Below are positions 45,913 to 55,532 of a DNA stretch of 64,000 nt, one piece after another. Source of the DNA: Balneolaceae bacterium (GTDB taxonomy: Bacteria; Bacteroidota; Rhodothermia; Balneolales; Balneolaceae); contig JAFIFB010000045.1 of assembly GCA_020832285.1 (NCBI GenBank), forward strand, positions 1 to 64,000, in the 5' to 3' direction. The translations under genes were made by a program, and so were the position numbers. The notes under the pieces were generated by a model. The model saw only the letters and a list, made by a program, of their open reading frames with translations, did no database searches and had not been told where the DNA came from. The stretch's first letter is position 1. Each line of letters begins with the position of its first letter.

Positions 45913-46419
45913 CTATTCTTCGTTTGCAATAAGTGTAATAGCGCTGTCTATTGGAATTCGGTAAATGCCTTCATCAGGATCAACAATACCAAACGATTCG
46001 AGCCTGGCGCGATCTTTCTGCTGAAGCTCTTCAATATTGTAGAACTGGCTGCGCTGAGCACCGTCCTGTGCACTCGAAGATCTGGTATAATCATGAATAT
46101 ACATGATCGCAACAATAAATATTAAAATAGTAACTGTTCCGAAAATGGACCAAAAAGTAAGGCGAGGATAGTTCAGTTTATCGAACGTTGCCCCATATTC
46201 AACGGATTTTACAAAATCTTCAGACGCCTCTAACGAGACTTCTTCAATTGTTTCTTCAACGGATGATGCATCAGTTTCGCGTATCCATTCGCGAATTTCT
46301 TTTTCGCTAACACCATGTTTTTTTGCAAGTTCTTGCACGGCATCATCTCCGCCGGCAGCAGCTTTTAATGCGATTGCCGCCTTTTCTTCTTCAGTAAATT
46401 TTTTTGATTGCTTGCTCAT
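45913..46419 (-). CDS. Membrane protein with N-terminal HTH-like domain, hypothetical
   Basis: A 168-residue protein. Residues about 8-50 (FTEEEKAAIALKAAAGG, then LAKKHGVSEKEIREWI) look like a helix-turn-helix of the transposase/homeodomain-like class. A Glu-rich linker follows, one membrane helix lies at about 88-110, and a polar C-terminal tail ends DSAITLIANEE. It lies between actF and sco, within the respiratory operon, with gaps of 21 and 16 bp. It may be an assembly or accessory subunit; the HTH could simply be a helical fold. No assigned function. Confidence 0.7.
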   Translation of the reverse strand: MSKQSKKFTEEEKAAIALKAAAGGDDAVQELAKKHGVSEKEIREWIRETDASSVEETIEEVSLEASEDFVKSVEYGATFDKLNYPRLTFWSIFGTVTILIFIVAIMYIHDYTRSSSAQDGAQRSQFYNIEELQQKDRARLESFGIVDPDEGIYRIPIDSAITLIANEE

Positions 46420-46440
46420 GCCAAATCAGATTGATCAGAT

Positions 46441-47640
46441 TTATTGATGATAATGCTTGTTGAGGGAATCTGCCAGTTTTGGATCGTTCACCGGAACGAT
46501 ATTATGTTTCTTAAATCTTTGGAAGAACAGACCCATAAAAATACCACCTAATCCAATGAATGTTGCGAAATCGAGCCAGCTAAGTGATACCCCTCCCTCA
46601 TTGAGTACAGGCATCACAATCCAGTGAATTTCTACAATGTGCATAAATATCACCAGTATTGAGGTAAAAATAAGCAGTTTATAATGATGTTTTGTATCAC
46701 GGTTCAACAGAACAATAAAAGGAATGATAAACCTGCATATCAGCAGACCATAGGTTACAAAAGCCCAGCTACCTTCCAGTCTGAAATAAAACCAAAGAGT
46801 TTCTTCTGGTATATTGGCATAATATTGCAGTAAGAACTGGCTGAATGCGATGTATGCATAAAATACAGTAAAGCCGAAAAACCAGGCACCAAGATCGTAG
46901 ATGTGGGCTTTGCCGATAGTATTTGTCAGGATTCCTTTTTTATGGAGCCAAAACACCATCAGAATGATAATCGGGAAAATAACCTGGAAACTCATGGCAA
47001 AAAAGTATACACCAAACATAGTGGAAAACCAGTGAGCATCCAGAGACATCAACCAGTCAAAAGATGCAAAAGCCACAGTAAAAGCAAATATCAGAATACC
47101 GGGAGCACTAATGTTTTTAAGAACCTGAGTGAGGCCCCAGTCGTTGGTTCTATCCATTTCAACAGAAACCTTGTGCAATCTGTAACCCATGTACCCCCAA
47201 ATTCCGAAGTAGATAAACTGCCTTATAACAAAAAACGGAATGTTAAGATAGGGCACCTTCCCGAGCATGATCGGATCTTGAGCCACATATTCTGTATTTG
47301 TCCATGAGTACAAGCTGCTCATTCCAAGAATTACAGGAATCATAAATAATGACCAAATCCCAAGGTTTGACATAAATGACTCCGGAATTCTACGTAAAAC
47401 CGTACCCCATGAGGATTTGGTAATATGGTGAATCATCACCAGAATCAATGATGCCAGTGCTACACTTGTAAAAATGGTGAAGCTTGTTAAATAGGAAAAG
47501 AAAAACTGATCTTTATTAAGAAAATAACCGACAAAACTTGCTATCAGCCCAACAATGCCAAAACCATAAAATGTTTTGGCCACATCCATGTTGGCTGGGA
47601 GTTGAACTGAATCGGTTAATTTAGGACTTGTTGAAGCCAT
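46441..47640 (-). CDS. actF: Alternative complex III subunit ActF (NrfD/PsrC-like)
   Basis: A 399-residue integral membrane protein with ten helices. ActF is one of the two quinol-side membrane subunits of alternative complex III, which oxidises menaquinol and passes electrons to cytochrome c or directly to the oxidase. It is related to ActC but shorter and more divergent. Conserved features include FDWLMSLDAHWFSTMFG and the HIVEIHW segment. Follows actE by 25 bp. Confidence 0.92.
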   Translation of the reverse strand: MASTSPKLTDSVQLPANMDVAKTFYGFGIVGLIASFVGYFLNKDQFFFSYLTSFTIFTSVALASLILVMIHHITKSSWGTVLRRIPESFMSNLGIWSLFMIPVILGMSSLYSWTNTEYVAQDPIMLGKVPYLNIPFFVIRQFIYFGIWGYMGYRLHKVSVEMDRTNDWGLTQVLKNISAPGILIFAFTVAFASFDWLMSLDAHWFSTMFGVYFFAMSFQVIFPIIILMVFWLHKKGILTNTIGKAHIYDLGAWFFGFTVFYAYIAFSQFLLQYYANIPEETLWFYFRLEGSWAFVTYGLLICRFIIPFIVLLNRDTKHHYKLLIFTSILVIFMHIVEIHWIVMPVLNEGGVSLSWLDFATFIGLGGIFMGLFFQRFKKHNIVPVNDPKLADSLNKHYHQ

Positions 47641-47665
47641 TTAATTCTACTTTTTTCGCTCGAAA

Positions 47666-48649
47666 TTATTCGTCTGATAATGATCGGATAAATTCAACCA
47701 GAGATTGAAGTTCACTTTCTGATAAATGGGTGTATGGTACCATCACATTGTCGTAGCCTTCCACTATAAGTGCACCCGGCTCTACAATAGATTCGATAAT
47801 GTAATCTTCATCGGCAACTGCTGTAGTTCCATCAGTAAATTCTCTTTCCGAACCGTAAAGTCCAAGAAATGTAGGACCTACAAGATCGCGTCCATCCAGT
47901 GAGTGACAAGCCTGACATGCATTCTGTATATAAAGTCTTTCACCTCTTTCAACCGAAACTTCATCATCACCACGAACCGCACGTGCAGCAGCAAGTGCTT
48001 CAGCTCGTACTTGTTCTTCATCAAAAATTCGCTGAAGTTCAGCAAGATCTAAATCGTAACGTTCCATTTCAGCTTCTGGAACATTTTGACTTCTTTGCAA
48101 TGCTCGAATGTACGCAACTATGGCCCATCTGTCTTCAACACCAATTTGTGTAGCATAAGATGGCATTGTTCGGATACCCTCGGTAATTGCAGAGTAGAAT
48201 TCACCGGCTGGCATATTACGGCTGCTTTCAGAATGAAAAGTGGGTGCAGGCACATAACCATAACCACCAGTCATGATAACTCCCTGCCCATCTCCGGTGC
48301 CGCCATGGCACACCTGACAGTATATATCATAACGGTCTTTTCCGCGATAAAGAAAATCGCGGGTTACATCAACTGGTATATCATCAATGTAATCACCATC
48401 TTCGTCGACTCCCTCAAAAAGGGCAACATCGTGTCTCAAATTTCCTCTTGCGACAGTACCTTCCACAGGCATTCTCATCGCCATACCATCCTCGAAAAAT
48501 GGATTTTCCTGCTGAGCATTAAAGCGCTCCTGGAAATTCATATTAAAATGATGGCGTAATGGTGGTTTATCTGTCTGCTGTCCTCGACAAGAGAGCATTA
48601 CAACAGATAGCAAGACGATAACACTTAAAGGTTTTAGAGCCAATTTCAT
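47666..48649 (-). CDS. actE: Alternative complex III cytochrome subunit ActE with two heme c domains
   Basis: A 327-residue lipoprotein (lipobox VMLSC, Cys21) with two class I cytochrome c domains. The first has CQVCH (C111-H115) and probable axial M162. The second has CQACH (C245-H249) and probable M303. ActE of characterised complexes is described as monoheme, so the C-terminal domain (about 235-327) is an addition. It closely resembles the cytochrome c domain of the oxidase subunit II here (about half of some 88 aligned positions identical by eye). It could carry electrons from complex III toward the oxidase. Confidence 0.88.
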   Translation of the reverse strand: MKLALKPLSVIVLLSVVMLSCRGQQTDKPPLRHHFNMNFQERFNAQQENPFFEDGMAMRMPVEGTVARGNLRHDVALFEGVDEDGDYIDDIPVDVTRDFLYRGKDRYDIYCQVCHGGTGDGQGVIMTGGYGYVPAPTFHSESSRNMPAGEFYSAITEGIRTMPSYATQIGVEDRWAIVAYIRALQRSQNVPEAEMERYDLDLAELQRIFDEEQVRAEALAAARAVRGDDEVSVERGERLYIQNACQACHSLDGRDLVGPTFLGLYGSEREFTDGTTAVADEDYIIESIVEPGALIVEGYDNVMVPYTHLSESELQSLVEFIRSLSDE

Positions 48650-48690
48650 AATCTTAAAACAGTATTGAGAAATTTGGTGTTGATGATCGA

Positions 48691-49242
48691 TTACTCATCG
48701 TAAATCCGTTCGATATTTGTGGCGCCGATATCTTTGAGCAACTGCTGAACCTTTTCGGGCTCAAACTGCGGATCTTCCGATTCGATGCAAACGAAAAAGC
48801 CATCATCTGTTGCTTTTTTAAAGTTTTCTGAATTAAATAATGGATGGTTTAGTTTTGGCAGTCCATTCAGAAAAAACATTCCAAATACAGCTCCAAATGC
48901 TGATAGAAGTACTGTTAGTTCAAAAATTACTGGTACCCATGCAGGAAAATTCATTAGCGGCTTTCCACTGATATTAATAGGATAATCCACAACCATCATG
49001 AAGTAAATCATGGCAATAGCACCGGTAAAACCAAGTAGTCCATGTACAAAAACAATCCAACCAAGCTTGGACTTTTTAAGGCTCATGGCTTTATCCATCC
49101 CGTGAATAGGAAACGGACTAAATGTATCATAATGCCTGTATCCATTATTGGTAATTTGTTTGGCAGCATCCATCAGCGTTTTTGGATTGCTGAATTCGGC
49201 AAGAATACCATAAAGGGTTTTTTCAGATTTCGCTTTTTCCAT
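48691..49242 (-). CDS. actD: Alternative complex III subunit ActD (DUF3341)
   Basis: A 183-residue protein with two membrane helices (about 60-82 and 98-125) and a C-terminal ferredoxin-like cytoplasmic region ending LKDIGATNIERIYDE. It matches DUF3341, the ActD subunit, which packs against the quinone-binding ActC and may support proton movement. Found between actC and actE as in Rhodothermus. Confidence 0.92.
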   Translation of the reverse strand: MEKAKSEKTLYGILAEFSNPKTLMDAAKQITNNGYRHYDTFSPFPIHGMDKAMSLKKSKLGWIVFVHGLLGFTGAIAMIYFMMVVDYPINISGKPLMNFPAWVPVIFELTVLLSAFGAVFGMFFLNGLPKLNHPLFNSENFKKATDDGFFVCIESEDPQFEPEKVQQLLKDIGATNIERIYDE

Positions 49243-49253
49243 CGGTAAACTTG

Positions 49254-50681
49254 TTATACAGATTTATTCGTTGGTTCGGGTACTTCAATTTTCGGAGGCA
49301 CATATTCTCCATCTTTATTGTAATTGTGCGGGTCTGCCTGAGGCATTACACCTTTCAATTCGGCAACTGCCACCATCGGCAGGAAGCGGAGGAATAACAA
49401 GAAAAATGTAAAGAACAGGCCAAATGTACCAACATAAGTCAACACATCCCACATAGTTGGGGAGTAGTAACCCCATGATGAAGGTAAAAAGTCTTGCGAC
49501 AAAGATGTAACTGTTATCACAAAACGCTCAAACCACATTCCAATATTCACAACAATTGAAATAACAAATGTGAAAGCCACATGTCTTCGGAGTTTCTTCG
49601 ACCAGAAGAATTGCGGTGAAACCACGTTACAGATTACCATGATCCAGTAAGCCCAGGCATAAGGCCCGGTGGCCCGAAGGATAAAAATTGCCTTTTCATA
49701 TTCAACACCACCGTACCAGGCAATGAAAAATTCCATCGCATAGGCAAAACCAACCATTGTACCGGTTACCAGTACAATAATATTCATTTTTTCGATGTGA
49801 TCTACGGTCATAATATCTTCAAGGCCGTAAATTTTTCGACATATAATCATTAGTGACAGTACCATCGCAAAACCCGAGAATACCGCTCCAGCCACAAAGT
49901 AAGGCGGGAAAATCGTGGTGTGCCACCCCGGTATGAGCGACACTGCAAAGTCGAACGATACAATGGTGTGTACCGAAAGCACCAGCGGAGTTGCCAGCCC
50001 GGCCAGAATCATATATGATTTTTCATAGTTCCACCAGTGGCGGTTACTGCCTCTCCATCCGAGAGCAAACGTACCATATAGAATTTTTCCAATTTTGCTT
50101 TTAATCCGGTCACGGATCGTTGCGAGATCGGGAATTAAACCCACATACCAAAAAAGAAGTGAAACTGTGAAGTAGGTAGAAACTGCAAAGACGTCCCACA
50201 ACAGCGGGCTGTTAAAGTTTGGCCACATCGCCATTTGATTGGGTATTGGGAAAACCCAGTAAATGACCCAAATACGTCCGACGTGAATGGCAGGGAACAG
50301 GCCCGCACACATCACCGCAAAAATGGTCATCGCTTCGGCAAAGCGGTTAATGGCCGTTCTCCAACCCTGCCGGAACAGAAAAAGAATCGCAGAAATTAAT
50401 GTACCTGCGTGGCCAATCCCAACCCACCAAACAAAGTTGATAATTGCCCAGCCCCAGCCCACCGGCTGATTTAATCCCCAAATACCGGTTCCTTCCCATA
50501 TAAGGTAAGCAACAGCTACCAGCAGGATCAGCAGGAGTATATTTGAAATTCCAAAAGCGACATACCATGCTTTCGGCGTGGGCCGCATGTTTATGTCGGT
50601 AACCATTGCGGTTATGTCCTTAAAATCGTGGTTACCCTTTACAAGAGCGGGCTCCGGAACGTATTCGTACGTTTTACTCAT
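49254..50681 (-). CDS. actC: Alternative complex III quinone-binding subunit ActC (NrfD-like)
   Basis: A 475-residue integral membrane protein of the NrfD/PsrC family, with ten helices. It contributes the quinol site, next to the iron-sulfur clusters of ActB. Conserved stretches include [23 protein letters not shown], the helix [19 protein letters not shown], and [18 protein letters not shown]. Follows actB by 33 bp. Confidence 0.93.
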   Translation of the reverse strand: MSKTYEYVPEPALVKGNHDFKDITAMVTDINMRPTPKAWYVAFGISNILLLILLVAVAYLIWEGTGIWGLNQPVGWGWAIINFVWWVGIGHAGTLISAILFLFRQGWRTAINRFAEAMTIFAVMCAGLFPAIHVGRIWVIYWVFPIPNQMAMWPNFNSPLLWDVFAVSTYFTVSLLFWYVGLIPDLATIRDRIKSKIGKILYGTFALGWRGSNRHWWNYEKSYMILAGLATPLVLSVHTIVSFDFAVSLIPGWHTTIFPPYFVAGAVFSGFAMVLSLMIICRKIYGLEDIMTVDHIEKMNIIVLVTGTMVGFAYAMEFFIAWYGGVEYEKAIFILRATGPYAWAYWIMVICNVVSPQFFWSKKLRRHVAFTFVISIVVNIGMWFERFVITVTSLSQDFLPSSWGYYSPTMWDVLTYVGTFGLFFTFFLLFLRFLPMVAVAELKGVMPQADPHNYNKDGEYVPPKIEVPEPTNKSV

Positions 50682-50714
50682 GTTCAGTCAGTTGCAATTA
50701 AATCCTTTGTTGAA

Positions 50715-53700
50715 TTAAGCCAATTCAGGGTTTTTGTTTGTCAGGCGAGCCAGATATGAGGTTCTCGGACGAACATTCATCTCCTCAAGCATGACATAAT
50801 TTCTGTCGTTTCGCTTCTTTCTGGAAACTTCACTATCACTATCGGTAAGGTCTCCGAAAGAAATCGCATTTGCAGGACATGCCTGCTGGCAAGCTGTTTT
50901 AACCGCACCATCTTCCGGTTTTCTGGAACCGGTGGCAATTTTCGATTTGATTTTTTCCCGGTTTACGCGCTGTACGCAATATGTACACTTTTCAACCACA
51001 CCTCGGAAACGAACCGTTACTTCGGGGTTCATCGCCATCTGAATTATTTCGGGGTCATTGCCTGTCGTCAGGTACTCTTTCGTGTAGTTGAAGAAGTTGA
51101 AGCGCCGAACCTTGAACGGGCAGTTATTCATGCAGTATCTTGTACCGATACAGCGGTTATAAGTCATCTGGTTAATACCGTCTTCACTGTGCGTGGTGGC
51201 GGCAACCGGACATACCTGCTCGCATGGTGCCAGTTCGCAGTGCATACATGGAACCGGCTGGTGATACGCTGTTGGATTGTCTGGATCGCCTTCATAGTAG
51301 CGGTCAGTTCTGATCCAGTGCATAATTCTTCGCCGTCCAACCTCGCGCTTACCAATTACTGGTATATTATTCTCGGCCTGGCAGGCAATGGTACAAACTC
51401 CACATCCAAAGCAGGAATTCAAGTCGATCGTCATTCCCCATTGTGGCTGATGGTCCGGCCCGTAATGCTCGTTAAAAAGAGAAACAGGTCCTCTGTCATC
51501 TCCCTTTTCAAGAGCTTGTTTCATACCGGGTACTTCAAAGCCGTGAAAACTTTTGAATGTAGCAAAATCGGGATTTTCACGGTATTCATCGAGAGTGGCT
51601 GTGCGAATCATATCACGTCCTTCAAGGCTGTGATGATCCTGAACACACGCAACTTCATAGGTGCTTCCAACAGGTTCAACATCTGCCGCCTGGAAGAAGA
51701 GATTTTCTGTAGTTCGGAGGGGATAAGTATCAACCCCAACTCCATCGGCAACGCGGCCTACATTGCTGCGGCCGTATCCTACGGTTAGTGTAATAGAATC
51801 ATCGGCATGTCCCGGTTCTACCCAGGCAGCAATCTCGATGGTTTCTCCTCCGGCTGATATCCGGACTTTGGGTACATCATTATTTCTGAAACTTCGCTGC
51901 GGATTGATTCCGATACTTTCGGCGGTGGCCGCACTCATCAAAGCAACATTGTCCCAGGTAATTTTTGTCATAGGTTCAGGCAGCTCCTGAAGCCAGCTGT
52001 TGTTGGCAAAACGGCCATCAAATACGCGAGCGTCAGGCTTGATTGCAATCTCAATTCCTGAAACTTCACTTTGCCCGAGTGAACCTTCTACAGCAGATGC
52101 AAAATTGCCGGAAAGTGAAACAGAAGCAGAATCAAATCCGCTCTCTGTATCCAAACCGTCGTGTAGCACCCGCTCCCATTCTCTTGTAAAATCTGATGTA
52201 ATAACGTCCGACCAGGTATCCTGAACCAGCTCATAACCGCTGGTTTCTTCACCGTTCAGAAGAATTCCGAGAAATTCTACCGCACTGATACCGTTGAACA
52301 GTGGCTGAATCTGAGGCTGAATGATAGAACGCTGACCGGTGTAGGAGAGTCCGTCGCCCCATGCTTCGAGATAATGTGCACGGTTCACATGCCAGTGGCA
52401 TGCCTGCGAGGTCTCATCATAATATTTGGAAAGATGAATGGTTGTGCCTGCATTTCCAAGTGCATCTGCAATGTTAAGATCAGCAGGCGCATTATAAATA
52501 AGGTTTCCGCCAATAAGAACCACCGTATCAAATTCACCGGCTTGCAGTTCCGAAATAGCATCAATAAATGCCTGATTTTCATCACGATTCACCCGGTAGG
52601 GAAGCTCGTGGTAAGTAACTGCGCTGCCCTCATTGCCAAGGGCAAGGTTCATCGCGGCAACGGCTGCATGAACTTCCGGTGAATGCTGTGCACCCAAAGT
52701 GATAACAGAACCGCCCTGATTATTGAGAAGTTCGTCTGCCAGTACATCAATCCAATCGTGGCCGCTGAAATCGTTCGAAACCCCCTCAAAGGCCGATAGG
52801 CCACTCACGGACTCAGCAAGCCTGGAGGCAAGAGCAAATGTAAATGGCGCAATCTGGGAGGACTTCAGCCGCAGCCGGTGATCGGCGTAGGAACCGGTGT
52901 TGGTAAATGCATTTTCCACGCTGTAGATTCGAGACATAGAATCATCTACCGACTCAACACTTCGCCTGCCAGTCAGTTTAAGTGAATTTTCCACACTGTT
53001 CTTATGAGCCTGCGGACTCATAAAATCATCGTCAAGAGCTACAACCAGACCGGCTTCATCGTAATGATTCACAGTGCGAAGACGCTGACCAAACGCGATT
53101 TGTGTTCCTTCGATCGCATTGTTTTCGGAGAAAGGCTCATAAGTCACCCAGTCTGCATCATAATTATCAAGGATCTGCTCCTTTAATCTGTGATAAGTGG
53201 GTGAAGAAGTAGCTTCATCTATAAATAAAATTCTGCCGTTGTTGTTATTAAAATGATCAGCGGCAAATTCAACAAAATCATTTTTACTTACATTTTCGCC
53301 ATTTCTTCGCGGGGATCGGGACCGATCGGGATCGTACATTCCCAGTACACTTGCCTGATTATAGATACTTGTTCGGCCACCACTTGCGGGGTGATCTTGA
53401 TTCCCCTCAATTTTAGTAGGGCGCCCCTCATTGTTGGTAATCAGGAGTCCTGTAACACTATCCTGAAATGGCATGGAAGTTGCATAAAAAAGCGGCTCAC
53501 CCAGCACCATGTCTTCGGGCTGTCGTGAATAAGGAAGAATTTTTTGAACCGGCTTCCGGCACGATGCAAATCCGGCGAGAGCGATAGAAGCCCCCATCAC
53601 TCTCAGAAAGCTTCTTCGCGAAACCTGATCGGTAAGTTCGGTTGCATTTTCAGGGAATTCGCGTTCAGCATACTTTTTATACTCTTCGTTTTGAGCGAGC

Positions 53701-53747
53701 TCGTTTAAGCTTTTCCAGTATGTAGTTTGATTCGACTGATCACTCAT
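50715..53747 (-). CDS. actB: Alternative complex III iron-sulfur subunit ActB
   Basis: A 1010-residue periplasmic subunit with a twin-arginine signal (RRSFLRVMG, R44-R45), followed by LAGFASC (C63), which may also be lipidated. The N-terminal two thirds is a molybdopterin-oxidoreductase-like fold that has lost its cofactor; the C-terminal third is a PsrB-type ferredoxin domain. The visible cluster motifs are CFGCGVCTIAC, CMHCELAPCEQVC, CIGTRYCMNNC and CTYC...CQQAC, giving four clusters that conduct electrons. It is the largest ACIII subunit. Confidence 0.94.
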   Translation of the reverse strand: MSDQSNQTTYWKSLNELAQNEEYKKYAEREFPENATELTDQVSRRSFLRVMGASIALAGFASCRKPVQKILPYSRQPEDMVLGEPLFYATSMPFQDSVTGLLITNNEGRPTKIEGNQDHPASGGRTSIYNQASVLGMYDPDRSRSPRRNGENVSKNDFVEFAADHFNNNNGRILFIDEATSSPTYHRLKEQILDNYDADWVTYEPFSENNAIEGTQIAFGQRLRTVNHYDEAGLVVALDDDFMSPQAHKNSVENSLKLTGRRSVESVDDSMSRIYSVENAFTNTGSYADHRLRLKSSQIAPFTFALASRLAESVSGLSAFEGVSNDFSGHDWIDVLADELLNNQGGSVITLGAQHSPEVHAAVAAMNLALGNEGSAVTYHELPYRVNRDENQAFIDAISELQAGEFDTVVLIGGNLIYNAPADLNIADALGNAGTTIHLSKYYDETSQACHWHVNRAHYLEAWGDGLSYTGQRSIIQPQIQPLFNGISAVEFLGILLNGEETSGYELVQDTWSDVITSDFTREWERVLHDGLDTESGFDSASVSLSGNFASAVEGSLGQSEVSGIEIAIKPDARVFDGRFANNSWLQELPEPMTKITWDNVALMSAATAESIGINPQRSFRNNDVPKVRISAGGETIEIAAWVEPGHADDSITLTVGYGRSNVGRVADGVGVDTYPLRTTENLFFQAADVEPVGSTYEVACVQDHHSLEGRDMIRTATLDEYRENPDFATFKSFHGFEVPGMKQALEKGDDRGPVSLFNEHYGPDHQPQWGMTIDLNSCFGCGVCTIACQAENNIPVIGKREVGRRRIMHWIRTDRYYEGDPDNPTAYHQPVPCMHCELAPCEQVCPVAATTHSEDGINQMTYNRCIGTRYCMNNCPFKVRRFNFFNYTKEYLTTGNDPEIIQMAMNPEVTVRFRGVVEKCTYCVQRVNREKIKSKIATGSRKPEDGAVKTACQQACPANAISFGDLTDSDSEVSRKKRNDRNYVMLEEMNVRPRTSYLARLTNKNPELA

Positions 53748-53801
53748 TCTATAGAGATTGATTTATTAAATACTCGTGGTGTTGTACAGAGCTTCATATA
53801 A

Positions 53802-54446
53802 TTAGTAATGACAGCTTTGGCAATATGTAGGTGCATTAATATTATGCTTTGCAACCAGCTCCCGGCCCAGTTCCAACTGATTTTCTGCAGTATAACCCAT
53901 AGTAGTCACTTCTGAGACAGGCCGAACATGCTTTTCAGGTTCCCTGTGGCAGTCCAGGCACCAGCCCATACTTAGCGGCATTGCCTGATATACAACATCC
54001 ATGCGGTCTACACGACCGTGACAGGATTCGCAACCCACTCCAACATTAACATGTGCTGCATGATTAAAATAGGCGTAATCGGGAAGCATATGAACCCGAA
54101 TCCACTCAATTGGCTCGCCGGACTCCCAGCTATCAAAAACAGGTTCGAGATCTTCGCTGTCTGTTGCGATTTGATTGTGACAATTCATACATGTTTGTGT
54201 GGCCGGAATATTAGCATACTTCGATTCCGTAACCTGTGTATGGCAATATTGGCAATCGAGGCCAAGCTGCCCCGCATGAACGGTATGGCTGAATGGAACA
54301 GGTTGTTCCGGAGCATAACCCACATCCAAAAATTCAGGAGAAAAGAAATACCATACACCAAAAACGATTGCATTTAAAAGAATGATAGAACCAACAAGAA
54401 TTCTTCGCGGAGCCTCATTGGTCCATTTTGGAAAAATCTGAGCCAT
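53802..54446 (-). CDS. actA: Alternative complex III pentaheme cytochrome ActA
   Basis: A 214-residue protein with one N-terminal membrane helix (about 16-36) and five CxxCH heme motifs: CQYCH (65-69), CMNCH (86-90), CESCH (139-143), CLDCH (163-167) and CQSCH (209-213). It is the electron-conducting head of ACIII, related to NrfB/class III-type cytochromes. It is first in the twelve-gene operon, with the promoter in the 54447-54890 gap. Confidence 0.94.
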   Translation of the reverse strand: MAQIFPKWTNEAPRRILVGSIILLNAIVFGVWYFFSPEFLDVGYAPEQPVPFSHTVHAGQLGLDCQYCHTQVTESKYANIPATQTCMNCHNQIATDSEDLEPVFDSWESGEPIEWIRVHMLPDYAYFNHAAHVNVGVGCESCHGRVDRMDVVYQAMPLSMGWCLDCHREPEKHVRPVSEVTTMGYTAENQLELGRELVAKHNINAPTYCQSCHY

Positions 54447-54890
54447 AAAATTCGTTTACGTATTACCTAATGATTCGAATGCGATTGATTATTGGCGTTA
54501 AGCCTGAAAAGGTACCGAATAATAGCAAAATTCGCATACCGTATTTGTGCCCCCTACCCATATTTAAAATGAGTCTAAATAACAGAAGGATAATTAACAC
54601 AGGCCGACTTAAATCGTGGGATAAGATAGGACACTGCCCATATAATTGCTTAAAAATCCCCCAACTTTTTTCTATTAATTCAGAGAAGATACTCTCAATT
54701 ATACGGCTGAATTTCGAAGCATTTAAAAAATGCTGTTAGATAGTGATTTATGAGAACCCGATTCACTTTCTCAATTGAACTCATTCAAACTATTTATCAA
54801 AAAGCGTTGTTAATTGGGACATTTAAGAAAACTTCTGATCGCAGAAATCTTTATTTTTTGTGCGCGAATTATCAAACTTAAGAATTTAAT
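54447..54890. other. 444-bp gap between the act operon and the DUF420 gene
   Basis: AT-rich divergent intergenic stretch that must hold both promoters. The frame at 54470-54739 lacks any recognisable domain and does not look coding. I saw no clear operator or RNA gene. A tRNA T-loop-like string (GGATTCGAATCT) near 54893 is part of the DUF420 start, not a tRNA. Confidence 0.6.
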
Positions 54891-55460
54891 ATGGATTCGA
54901 ATCTGCATAATAAACTCACAGTTCAATTTTTCAAAGAGGTGAGTGTACCCAAAGCTATCGGATTGATTTTACTAATCAGCGGGTTGGCTTTTCTATTTCT
55001 GATCTATCTTCTTTACTTCCGCGAAACGACAGACACAACAGCAACCTGGGTAGATCAACTCCCTGCCCTGAATGCACTGTTAAACAGCATTAGCACTGTT
55101 TTAATTGTAGCAGGTTTTGTAGCTATAAAAAGAAAAAATTATGTAGGCCACATGAAGTTTATGCTTTCGGCATTTGTAGCTTCCAGCCTATTTTTAATCA
55201 GCTACCTTATTTACCACAATTTTGTGGGTCACACACCATTTCCCGGTGAGGGATTAATCAGGCCGATCTATTTTACCATCCTGATCTCACACATTATTCT
55301 CTCTGCTTTTGTGGTTCCGCTGGTTCTTACAAGCTACTATTTTGCTTTTTCGGGAAAATTTAAAACTCACCGGAAAGTTTCGAAGTGGACGTTCCCGATC
55401 TGGCTCTATGTTTCCGTTACCGGTGTTATGATTTTCTTTATTTTGAACGCTTATGTTTAG
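54891..55460 (+). CDS. DUF420-family membrane protein (oxidase-assembly-linked)
   Basis: A 189-residue integral membrane protein with five helices and conserved His residues (GHMKFML, LIYHNFVGHTPFPG, ILISHIIL). This is the DUF420 family, often encoded beside heme-copper oxidases and related to CtaM-type assembly proteins. Its divergent position next to the act/cta operon supports a role in oxidase maturation, perhaps heme handling. That role is inference. Confidence 0.8.
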   Translation: MDSNLHNKLTVQFFKEVSVPKAIGLILLISGLAFLFLIYLLYFRETTDTTATWVDQLPALNALLNSISTVLIVAGFVAIKRKNYVGHMKFMLSAFVASSLFLISYLIYHNFVGHTPFPGEGLIRPIYFTILISHIILSAFVVPLVLTSYYFAFSGKFKTHRKVSKWTFPIWLYVSVTGVMIFFILNAYV

Positions 55461-55474
55461 AATCTCCAGACCTG

Positions 55475-55507
55475 CAGAATCTCCTCATTAGTCAAAAGGA
55501 GATTCTG
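55475..55507. terminator. Hairpin between convergent genes (possible bidirectional terminator)
   Basis: CAGAATCTCCT (55475-55485) and AGGAGATTCTG (55497-55507) form a perfect 11-bp stem with an 11-base loop between the convergent DUF420 and UPF0173 genes. No T-run follows, so termination would be rho-dependent or partial. Confidence 0.55.
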
Positions 55508-55532
55508 AGTCAGCCAGTGGAAAGATTGAGAA

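Noticed and set aside
54470-54739. 89-codon plus-strand frame in the act/DUF420 gap
   Set aside because: No domain, no ribosome-binding site and unusual composition; it lies over the expected divergent promoters.
54470-54910. T-loop-like strings (GATTCGAAT, GGATTCGAATCT)
   Set aside because: No acceptor, D- or anticodon stems can be drawn; the second is the start of the DUF420 gene.
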